Shown in pieces: positions 37,201-49,200 of a DNA stretch of 64,000 bases. This DNA is from Hyposmocoma kahamanoa (lineage: Eukaryota > Arthropoda > Insecta > Lepidoptera > Cosmopterigidae): NCBI RefSeq assembly GCF_003589595.1, contig NW_020653715.1, forward strand, positions 1,055,747 through 1,119,746, written 5' to 3'. The notes under the pieces were generated by a model. That model was not told where the DNA came from, did no database searches, and worked only from the letters and a program-made list of their open reading frames with translations. The position numbers were made by a program, and so were the translations under genes. The stretch's first letter is position 1. The number at the start of each line of letters is the position of its first letter.

Positions 37201-40200
37201 GGCAGACCAGCATAGTAACCGTGCGACCACGGAGGCAGTTTTTGCCGTTTATTTTTAAAATTCCAGTAGAAATTTCGGAATGAGATATTGTCCACTCTAT
37301 GTAAATTAATTGAACTTTGGGTAAATAAAACTTAACTGTAACTTTTAACTTACAAATTCAAATAAACAAGTTTTGAAGACGTTGAAAGAGTAATGCAGAT
37401 CTCATGTTTAGACAATATCGAAGTTTATTCCAGTTGTCCACATCCGCTGGGTAATAACTAATAATGAGCCTAGTCACGCTACCGGTATAACTGTCTAAAC
37501 AGGCTGTTGTGAAAACCAAATTGTTAAATTTGTATTGAATTGATATTCAATTGTTTTTTGTGAAATTACTCCACTACTTTGTTATAAATGTCTTCTAGCA
37601 AACCTATGCCAATTAAGCCACGGAACGAACCAGCGGACCTAACGAATTTTCTATGTGCTTGTTTTGTCGCATCTTTGTATTTGGGTTCCAACGACTTAGC
37701 CGTAGCGCCATCTATGAGAAATATATGAAAGTATTTCGTCACCCAGTTAGGTAACTTTACAGCTACCAGCCCTGGCTAGAAATGTCGCTATTAACTTTAA
37801 TTAAATTTGTATTGAATAGATATTCAATTATTGTTCTTTAACCCAATTGTTTAACAAAAAGGTTAACACAATAAAAATTACAATATTTGTGTTTTGTTTG
37901 CTTACATTACATAACCAAATTCAGTGTATTAATAGCCTATTTTTATTATGCAGTGAGCTCAGAGGAAGATCTGTTGCTTCTATAATGAAGCTTGCTCCTA
38001 AAAGAAGTCGTGTCAAAGAAGGTTCACAATCCAAAAACATGTGAAATCCCCAGCAGGGTCACGTGTTGACCAATAGGTTGAATAAACAAAAGAGTAAAAC
38101 ATACTGGAGTTTTGTAACACCCTGTATGTAGAGTGGTACTGGTCAATAATCAACCGCGTGGGAACAATCACTCTTTCCTTGGTATTGATGTTGTCTATTA
38201 CGGCTACAATGTATGAAGACAAATACGAGGAGACTGCGTTGTATATGAACATTATTGCTCGATCTAGTACACTTCACATTGGTTGGTTATTTGTTACGAT
38301 CTACAGTTTCATAGAAATTGCAATTGCAAATTTAAATTTTGAACCAATTTCTTGTTGAAAAAAAAAATTAAGAAATGTGATTAAAAATCATCGAGCGATA
38401 AAACGAAAACCGTAAACCCCAAATCGGAATGATTTCGTGGAAAATAAGAAGAACAACCCTTTCGAATTATCTGAAATTCAATCTATTTGAGCTCTTCCCC
38501 ATCGAACGAACAAAGGCTAATGTACAACGTCCTATTGTCTCTCGCAGATTTATACTTTGTCCTGCATTGTCATTAATGTGTACACTGTTTTACAATGCGA
38601 CCGAATTTTTAATTCCGAATTTTCCGTCTGCATTCCCATTACGAGTAGGTCTGCCTGTCTGCACTTAATTTCACATACTACTTTTACGTAGTACGTATAA
38701 CAATAAACCAGTATGTGAGTACGTGTAAATAGGACTAACAAATGATGTCAATCACAACTTTTTCTAATAAAAGTACCAGGCTCCCAGAAATATCTATGAC
38801 TAGACAGTAGGTATGTCTATTTAGCATTCCCTCCGTGATTTCGCCGTGACCTTGGTAAGTTTAGGGAACTAAGTTTGCGGAAACAGAGGCCATTCACTCT
38901 TCGGTTATGATTTGGTAACAAAAGATATGGTTTAGAGTGTTGACTGGAATGAATTTTCTATTTTTAGAATTTTCTACGTGACGGTGCGACTGTAATCTTA
39001 TTCTAAATTAGCTGCCGTCAATTCTTCAGGCTTTATGAAGTATCTGTTATAAAATAATGACAATAGTCGATAGTAGAAACTGCTATGCTAAACGATAGCG
39101 TTCATTGTGAACCGACGCTAGGCGCGTGTCCGCTTGCTTTTCCATAATTTCTCCAACGTTTTTGTCCGTTGGATGATTGTATTTATAACTAAAACATGTT
39201 TCTATTTTGCTACTAAAAAAAGAAGAATTTTGAACTTTCTTGAACGTTCAGAAATTGCATTTTGTAATTGGCTAAATAAAAAAAGTGTGGAGTCGAAATT
39301 TAAAAATACAAAATTTCGAATCGAGAAGCGTTTAAAGAAAATGGCGGACATTTCAACAGTAACACGTATTTAAACTATAAATCGACAGTCGCTGCGACAG
39401 TGGGGGTGGAGCGCGCTCGCTTGACCATATCCCCTTTAAACTACCACCCGACTCACCCCCTTTCGGTAACAAGGGCGGGGACAAATCTTTCCGTAGTTCC
39501 CGCACGCGATAGGAAGAAAGGAAGGACAAGATTCAAGGCTAGGACGAGGTGAGGAACAAACAAAAAATAAACAAAATTAAAGTTAGAAAAATTAAGAGTG
39601 CGGTCACTAATGATTAAGCGGTTTTGTAGTTAATTCGTGTGTTAGTCCAAACTCGAGGGCTGCTTGTGTCTATCCAGTTTTAATTGAGCAGTCATTTAAT
39701 GTTAGTATTCGAATGGCTGCGGCTGTTCAGTTTCGAATGCATTGAAATCTTATTTCAAAGAACTACTCGCATTCAGAGACAAACGATCGATAAGACTGCT
39801 TTGTTTACACAGACGACTCTCTGCTAGATATAGCGTAGTTTGTAAAAGAAAAGGGAAGAAATTACTGTACACATTGAGGTAAAATACAATGACTTGCGCT
39901 ATCTTAAGAGTTGTCTGTATAAATATCTCAATTACACAGTGTAACGACATCGATATAAAAACAAATCGTGCGACCGGCCCCTTTGTTTCGGTCTCTAATG
40001 GGCCGCGTAAACGCTCGGTATCGCTGCATTCTTCCCATGATTGATGGCCTATTGTCAGGTGGCTGATAACGCCAGCCAGACGGAAGATTGAGAGGGGTTG
40101 ATGGAGTATCAAAACATGCTGAGCTGCTGCCGATGAGGTCGGAAATATTTGGCGAACTCGGCCCGCGTCGCCGAGTTCGGAGGTTAAAAATTAATGACAG

Positions 40201-43200
40201 GAAGTTGTTAAAGGCGAGATTTGAATTTCACGTACTGATTTTGAAACACAATACTTTTGAATTTAGGTTACGACGTCAGCGGTAGGAGCTCGACAGAAAT
40301 GCAATGGCAGAAATAATGAAAATATGTAGTACCTTTCTTAGGAATGAGAGACTTGAGTAGCATGACCGCCGTTTCGTCATACGCCCACGCGTGCATTTTT
40401 CTGTACGAGTCTCGGCCTTTCTCTGTCAGTTTGTCCCACGGCTTCGGCTTCGAGAGCAGCTCAGAAACGGTCCCTTGGGAGAGTCCAAGGACGTACTTCG
40501 CGAACAGTCTTTGTCCTATGTTGTGGACCGAGAGGAGCTCTCGGACTCGTCGGCTTATGTGCAGCGTATCGAGGTTGGTGTTGGCGTATTTGTCCATGTT
40601 GTAGCGCAGCATCTCCTGCAGCCGGGCCTCCATGGGGTCGCCTTTCGGGATTAGGGAGTCACCGAGGCGGCCAACGAGTGCGCCTGGTGGTAGCGGGCCC
40701 ATGTCCTCGGCAAAGCGGTACGGGCGGTGCTCGTCGAAGCGGAAGGGGCTCGGTGGCGGCAGCGGCAGCGGCACGGGTCCGTTATTGTTGTGGTGCGTCG
40801 TGTTGTTGTTGAGCGGCGGCGGCGTGCTCGTCCACTCCTCGCCACCTGCGCAGCACGCGACATGACACCGGGAGCGAGGGGGACGGGGGACGGGGGGATC
40901 ACGCACGTACGTAAGCGTTGCGGCGACATCGTACGAATTATAAGCAAAGCGGCGTTTCTTATGTTTCACATTGTCTCAAATTCACGCTCCGAATGTTAAC
41001 CTATGAACGATTACGCGCGTCCGTGAGCGGCATAGCGCCGGGTGGTGGGAACTGGATCCTCGGCTCCGCGCGGCGGACAGAAAAGTGAAGCGAACACGGT
41101 CTAGCTACGGACAATCACAGGGGCGAACATCGAAAGCTGATGCGATCGACATCCAAGGGACTTGACGACAACTAGATGATTGTGGAAGCTCCACGCCAGT
41201 TTAAAGCAAATGTTAACATCTCTGTACAATCACCACTATTGAATTAGTCACGTCCACAAGGCACAACATTACTTCAAACTGACGTCAAGTGTTAGAAAGG
41301 TTACGTGATTCCCGGTCAAAGTAATAAGAGAGACTTACCAGTATCCCTGCGGTCGTGGTTTCTCTCAGCGCTGCGCTCGCTATCGCGATCTGGCGAGGCG
41401 GCTCGACGATCCGGCAGCCTGTCCGGCATTCGATCCGGCAATCGATCCGGCAATCGATCCGGCAATCGATCCGGCAGTCGATCCGGTAATCGGTCCGGCA
41501 ATCGGTCAGGCAGACGGTCCGGCGCCGTTGCAATTGGTGATGACAGCTCCGGTTTACGCTCACCGCATAAGTCTAGCGATCGGAGCATGCTGCAACAAGG
41601 AAAATGTAAAAAATGCATAATTTTGATAAATGAAAGAAATAGCTCTAGTGGAAACCTAGTCGTACCTGTCACAGGTGTATAAGAAAATCAATTTAAAATT
41701 ACAAATCGTGTTGGCGGGAAAGTGCAGTTATTTTCAATACACTCGCCCACGTTCGCCTCGAGGGCTTGGAGGCTAGCTATTAAATATAGATTATTCTAGA
41801 TCAATCTGGAGTCGGATTAATTTCCGCCAATCACATTTTGACGTGTGCAGAACCGGAATCAATATAGGTATCAATTAAACATCTTTGCTGAGCGATGGTA
41901 GCCTAATGGGAAAATAGAAAGGCTGCTTCTCAAAAGTGTACATTTGTTTAGTAACCTCTCGCTAACCATGAAGGAAAACATCTCGGTGAAATTTGCACGT
42001 CTAAGAAAGTTTACAACCCCTGACATTCGTGTGTAGTGTCCAGACCGCATTGGGCTTGCGTACAAAAAGAGAGAACCCTTTTGTTTAAAAGTAGCGTTCA
42101 TGATCTATCCCTTAATGTATAGATATTAAAAGCAACTAATATCCCTTCCTAAAACCAGTTCTATCAATTAGCCTCGTTAAAGACGTACCTACCTCCCAAA
42201 GGCCAGGTGATATGAAACACACGAAATCAAAGGTAATTACCGCACATTGAGCGGTAAGTGCACTGTTTAGCTTTGGCCCCACCTGTGCCCACGGGGACCT
42301 TGCATTTGTGTTAACTGTTTTACAGCTGCCTTTAGGATGAATGCACATTGAAAACTTTGTGAATAAATGAGATGTACTGGAGATTTAATTCTTTATAGAT
42401 CGACCACTTTGCACGATCCTGCCAAACCTTTTTAGCTTCTCTCATAGTCTTTAATGTTTTCATACAAGTTCTCTTATTATGTATATATAAAACTTATCAT
42501 TTCCTAAGGTCAAAAACTATATTAAATATTTTAATTGAAAAGTCGTGTTCCAAAATTGAAGACTACATGTTAGATGAAGATGTATGGAAAGACGTCATGG
42601 CTCTAGATTCCACACAAATGTGATTCAAAATGTATTCCATAGCACAGGTTTATTTCTGCATCAAAGGCATAAGTTTATTTGAAAAGAGCAATCCCTAGAG
42701 TTTTTTGCTCGTTCTTCTCAGCGAAGCCAGCGTAATGAACGAGCAGAAGCTTAAAAGTGACATTTTCAAGTGTACATTTATTTTGCCTATGGAATAAGTG
42801 ATCTTTTGACTTTGATTTTGACTTTTTGATTTCATTTGAAAGGTTCGAGGTCGTTTTGCAGGAAATGTTTTTTCACAAAAGTCTGAATTTCAATTCGCGA
42901 TGCTGGAATGTTAATTTTAGCGTAATTAGACATTTGTATGATTAAATGTCTCAAATCTAAATTACATATTTTCCAGTACCGTTATTTTATATAGTCGTCG
43001 AAACCTTTCTTCAGTTCAATGTCACAATTTTTTTAATTAAATGAAATTTAAATTCGAACCATCTTTATTTCACAGGTAAGTAAATTACACTGGAAAATGT
43101 CAAAACAATTGAACTAATACTCATTCGTAACGCAGATTCTCCTAAGAAGATTGAGTAAGAAATTCTAGGGTTGCTTTTTGCCAATAGATATTGGTTCAAA

Positions 43201-46200
43201 TTCATCATCCAAAATATTCATTTAAAAATATGGCACAGAAGTAACCTTAAGGGGCGAGTGACCACTGCCCTCGATTTTTGTTATCCAAGTACGCAGAAGC
43301 TGTACAAAGTTTTTTATCAGTACAATTTTAAACCTCATTAACATTGACTTACAATTATATGGACGTCGGGTCCGCGCTAAAAAATGTCCGAACTTATAGG
43401 GCGTTAAAATCGTATACAGAGCGTCATTCACGCTTTAGTCTTCGTTTGTTCGACTGACAGCGAAGCAAGCAAAATTAGCCAGTACTGCGATGACATTACA
43501 ATTTAAATTCAACGTTTTAGCTTTTTCATATTCCTTTACATGTCACTACGTTTAAATAGGTTGACTTGGGACATTTTTTTCGTGGTTTTTGTATTAGACC
43601 CGTCGTCCATTTATTTGTAAGTCAATGCTCATTAAAGTTAAATTTAAAAATGGAACCTTATTACAGAAGTACCTATACGCTGTTATATCTACCCCTTAAA
43701 ATAATTTGTTATGTATCATTATTTCGTATGAAAAAAATAAGTAAACAAAATAAATATAAATATAAGAGAACATTACGTTGCTCTCATCCCAAAGTAAGTA
43801 ACGAAAATACTTGTATTATGGAAATCGGAAACAACGACGGTACCACAAACACCCAGATCGAGACAATATAGAAAAATTAGTTGGCTACTGTTGTTGGGAC
43901 CTCAGAGATGGCGACACTTTGAAAACGTATAAAATAGAGGTCGTATAAAAAAAGGTCGTATAGAGCGTCTTCGTATTGTTTTCCCTCAATAGCTCCAAAT
44001 TGGTTTACACTAACTCACCTATGTATTTTGCGCCACTCTATTAGAAATCTAATGTAATAATTACCCAAAAGTGTCTCCAATCCGTACCCACCCTACTATT
44101 ATTACCCGACCAAATTGTGTAGCACGTTGAACCTGTGCAGTTGTCATGGCAACGTGCGCGTTTACATTTGGTCGCGTGCGATCAAACAATCTAATTGGCG
44201 ATATGTTTAAATTGTAATTAACCTAGAGTTCGAGGTGCGAAAATTTTCCAGGGGCAAATCGATGCCTATTCCTACTTTTACCCCTTTTATTGTAATTTCG
44301 TCATTGCGTGATAGTATTTCGGTGTCAAAGTCTCTTGTACATAAGCCGGATTTACATTTGTCTGACGTGTCGTGACTCGTCAGAACGGTATCGGTTGCAT
44401 ACATTTAATATGGTTAGATTTAGGTACCGATACCGTTCTGACGCGTCACGACATGACACGTCAGAGAAATGTAAATCGGTTTTGTTATAGTACATTGGAA
44501 ATGAAACCGTTTTTTCCGATCTAAATCGCGTTTTTTTTTCCAAACAAATTGCATTTATCAAAACATTTTGCGTATTATACTTTTGCTTTTCTTCTCATTT
44601 CTAAAGCACAAATTGTATGTTAGTGTCAAAGGTATTTTTAAAAATTGCAAATTGCAATTTCTATTTTATTAATTGATTACTAAACTCTAAGAAATAGGAA
44701 ATAAGACTATTAAAGGGTTATCGTTTGAAAATGTCTTTGGAAAGAAAACATTCAATTAAGGGACCTATACCTTAATAAATTGAGCAGGAACGAATTGATT
44801 AAAACCATTTCAGGTGAATTAATTAAGTGTTTTAATTAATAGGATATGGCGGACCCTTATTGGCAATATTCCTTTCATAAATTTATTGAGAGCGGTCCTT
44901 TGAGCCCTTGCAGCTATCGGCAGATAAGGTAAAGGGACCTTCTGATAATGTACCAGGTATATCAATTTGAGAGGTAATTAATGATATTCTTTTCTCTTCT
45001 TTATAAATTACCTTTTGTTTACCTGGTTTTGCATATCGAACATTTTCAATTTCAAAATTCGAACTTCATTCGTTGTTTCTCTACGTATAGATAAGAAAAT
45101 TATGCGTGAAAAATAGGTACGTTTAAAAATAACGTGCGTAAGTTACGTAGGTATCAAACCTAAAGTTATTACGCGATATTAGAGCGAAAGTGAAGTATAT
45201 AACAATGTCCTCGTAAATATAGTTAAGTGACATAGTTACCGGGAAGTAGGTGACGCCATGATAGCCCGGAGTTTTAATAGCAAGAGATGCGCACAGGAAT
45301 GGCGTGGAGATGTTTCGTTTCAAAAAAATAAAACATTAAGAAAGAAAAAGCTTCTAATTCCACGTTTGAAAAGTAACAGACATATTTGTAATGAATTTTA
45401 TCGACTTCTTAGGTTTTCGCGATTGTTACGCATAGAAAATGAAACTAGTTTTTCGGACGTAACTCCAGTATATTTGTATCTTTTGTTCTCACACAAACCA
45501 ACGGGCCCTTTTACAGGTCCCGTCGTCACGGCAAACTTTCGTTGGTTTGTTTGAAAAAAGAAATATATGCGATTTATTTTGGTGGCAGGCAAGCATGGTA
45601 ACCGATGGCCGAAGCCATGGAGGCAGTGTGAATATGATTTTGATGTGCACAATAATAATGTTTATTTTTTTACAAATGCGTCTCTATTATTGCTAAAATA
45701 GTCAAGGTTCGATTTTTAAAAATAAAAACGAAAATCAATCCTTGTCTATGATTGCCTTGAGCCACGCCTGCCGCATAAGAAATTTGAATTTCGAATATAC
45801 CTGCTTTATGTTTATGTAGACAATGAAGTTATTTAATTCATTATTACAGTCGCCGTGGGGCGACGGCTTCAGAATACATTGTCGCCTCCCCATACATGCC
45901 CGTGGGGGTCGTAAGAGGCGACCGAGGGCGTCACAAGTGTCCATCTGCTTAGCATTGTGGTAGGCTCTGTGCCGACTGGATAGCGACCACAGTACACACG
46001 GCGGAAAACCCTCCACAGTGAAACGCTTTTGCGAATCGCGTTCAGGGATCAGTTGGTGTACATCCAGTGCATTTGGCCAGACCGGCAAAATGATAGTGAC
46101 GGAGTGAAGATATTTGTGTTTTCCATCCGTTACTCTCATCTCTGGACTGTATTCGCACTTTCCATCAGGCGCGGTGCAGTCATTTTGTCGAGTCGCAATA

Positions 46201-49200
46201 AAAAAAAAAAAAAAAAAAAAAAAAAGTCAAATGCATTGTAGCCCTAGTAATGCATTTCTTAAGTACTTTCTACTCATAGTGTGCTATAAGTAGAAAGCAA
46301 CAACACATAAGGCGGCCTAATTGGTAAGTAGCAATCTTTTCCAAATAATCTGTTGTTTAATTTATTTTTGGGTGATTTATACACATATTGATTTGACATT
46401 TTTTCGAGTTCTTAGGTTTTCGCGATTGTTACACATAGGAAATGAAACTATTTTTCCGGATTTAAATCGCGTACATTTGTTGTGTTTTGTCAAACATTTT
46501 GACATTTTTTATTTTACTTTTTGTCAAAATTCATAGTCACTTACTAACGAGCAGAAAATATATGGAAATGTCATTAAGGAATAAGTTTTTACATCCAACA
46601 TCGTTTCCACAGCTTGCTCTGTGCCAATGGAAAGCTTAAAAGCATCTTTGTCCTCGGCCAACATCGTCACGAACATCGTCGAAGACGCTGAATATTTGAT
46701 GAATCGATCCGCTGTACGGCACAACTTTTTGAATTCATTATCGTGCTGTGTGTAGGTAGCTTTATGGTGTAAACATGGCTTCGGTCCTATAAACCTAATT
46801 GTTCTGCTCAATAGGGTTTAAATTTATAAAAACCTTAAATACCGTCTTATTTGGATGATGTTTAGGTACCTACAAGTATTATAAAAAGACACGGGTGAAT
46901 GTTTTTAGTTTACTTCCAAATCCAAATTCCAAAATTCCAAATCCAAAGAGCAAATGTCGTAAAAATTCTTCAATTTTTTTATTTCCTTCTATATTATTAA
47001 GCACATTTACTTAGTGTAGGTAATTATTTGTTATCCTTTATATTTAAATATATTTAAAATAAATATAAAAATAAACTTATAATAACGAGAATAACCTATT
47101 AATATTATTACTATTACATAAACGAAAATATTATTCGTCGAACTTCAAAGCGAAATTCCTAAAATTATTTAGTTCGAACGGGTTCGAAATTCAAAATTTT
47201 TGATTAATGCCGATCTCCCCTTTGAATCAAAGACATATTTCGCGCGATCCGATACTGATTAATAAATTATAAATTCCTTTTGCGTTCAGAAATTTGAATT
47301 ACAGCCGATGAGTTGCAGAAATGATAGATTTTTTGGAACAATAAAATTGATGAATTTTAAGTTATTTATATTTAAGTCATTTCCCAATGATGTTTTGATG
47401 GGAAGTATTAATAAATTATTATATTTTTAATTTTACAAAGAAATATGTAAATAGATAAAATGACACACGTACCAACATACAGAAGAACATAATATTTTAT
47501 GTCGTAGCAGTGAAATAGCGCTACCTTGTTATATATGTCTAAGTTCCTTAAGGCGCTAATTATTAGCCTAATGAGCATTTTCGTTATCTTATATCGTTCA
47601 GAAATGACTTGTATATTTTGAATTTTAAACAGTGTAGGTACCATAGATAAAAATGTGTATCCTCAGAAGGAAATAAAAAACGAAACAGGAAAAATATTAC
47701 ATATCTTTTACGCAACACTATTCTTAAAGAACCTATACAAGGCAGTCTATATCTTATCTTCCTATTGTAAAGAAGTATAAAGATATATCTATACATCGAT
47801 TACAATAGGTACTTGTAGATGTAGAGATAAGTGTTTTTCTCAAACAATGACTGTGACGTAAGCCCATCAAGTCATCGGCCCCGCCCCGTCCGGCGCCGGC
47901 CAATCGGAGCCGATCGATTGGTCAATACGCCTTCGGACGTTCGATTTTTCAGAACGGACAGCCAATAGGCGTGACCTGTTGGTTGCGTAAAGTTTGAAAT
48001 TTCAACCTTGCGTTGGATTTCTGGTTTTTCGTAATTTTTATTTAAAATATTAAACGATAAAAAGTTTGTAGTTCCACGTTTGAAAATTAAACATGTCTAG
48101 AATAAATTTTGTTTATATTATTACTTTTTTTTTTACAAAAATTAATTTGTAGATATTATTGAAAGTATAGTTAAGGTTTGATTTTTGAAAATAAAAAAGA
48201 AAATCAATCCTTGCCTATGATTGGTTCACGGATGTTTGTCAAGGCTAGACTCGACATAACTTATCAAACATAGGAAATTTGAATTTGGAAGACAAAGAAA
48301 ACAGCTCTCCTCATTGGTTTACGGCCAGTTACATTTTAAAGTATACATTACATGTCTTAAGCAAAGACTATCTATTCTTAAGGCACACATGAATTTCCCT
48401 TCGAAATTCGGAGACAAACGTTAACTAACGAAACCGGGGATTGTGTAAACAATTATAAAAAGCTTATGCCGAGAATTCTTTTTATGGCGTCACACAAAAA
48501 AGAACGAGGCACGTAAATTAGTTGATAATTTGTGTGTGACAGTGCGGGCTTAAACTTTCGTTAAATGTAAGTCAAACACCGCCTAAGTAAATGAAGACAG
48601 GTGTCCAGACCTCGTATTGATATATAGAAGACAAACACGCTATATATAACCTCTCTACATATTCCTGTTTAACTTTCAACGAGAAATATGTAAATCGTGG
48701 TTGCTTACTTTTTAATTAAACAAGAGATAAAGCGTTCTATTTGTTTTTAGGAAAAAAATTGAGTTTGAATTGTCAACATTGTGAAGACTTAATCTTTGGT
48801 CCTGGCCATAAACAGCTATGGATAGTATGATTAAAAAGGCTAAGTGACGGTAATCGCCCTCAGTCACAAACAGCCAACTTGGTTGCGATATGAGTTATGT
48901 AGTGTTGTAACCTTAGGTAGCTGTACTTTCCTATTGCAAAGAAATTGGCCGATATGTACTAGAAAACACTGATAAACCAATAAACATCTAGTTATGCCTC
49001 GGCGTTCACGTTTCCTGGTAGATGCTAATTATTACACAGATATTAAATTTCGAAATCCGTATAATTCCTATTACCGAAAACAAAAGAGCATCGATTCAAA
49101 ATTCGAACTCGGGAATTAGGAATTCAGAATTTAATCAGCAGCCAATCCCTGGCTTGAGATTTGGCGCGGTATCGTTTAGAAATCAATCTATTCCGCCATT

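Larger units (their letters stand above)
23938..40332 (-). other. cut intron, 16.4 kb
   Basis: Between the CUT1 exon and the next exon no further coding exon is seen. It contains SINE and retrotransposon-tail copies (listed separately) and a MITE at 36118-36357. GC-richer blocks at 27740-28320, 39380-39560 and 40000-40180 contain palindromes and homeodomain-like ATTGAT/ATCGAT words. Frames such as 27969-28208 have no recognised domain and are not called as genes. Confidence 0.6.

Noticed and set aside
40846..40969. N-terminal extension of the CUT1 open frame starting MKHKKRR
   Set aside because: It lies upstream of a good acceptor that joins in phase to the previous cut exon. The extension has no CUX similarity and is intron.
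41285..41682. Repetitive frames rich in D-C-R-I or S-G-N-R around the LPDR array
   Set aside because: They are other-frame readings of the same 12-bp tandem repeat. Only the minus-strand LPDR frame has matching splice sites and CUX homology.
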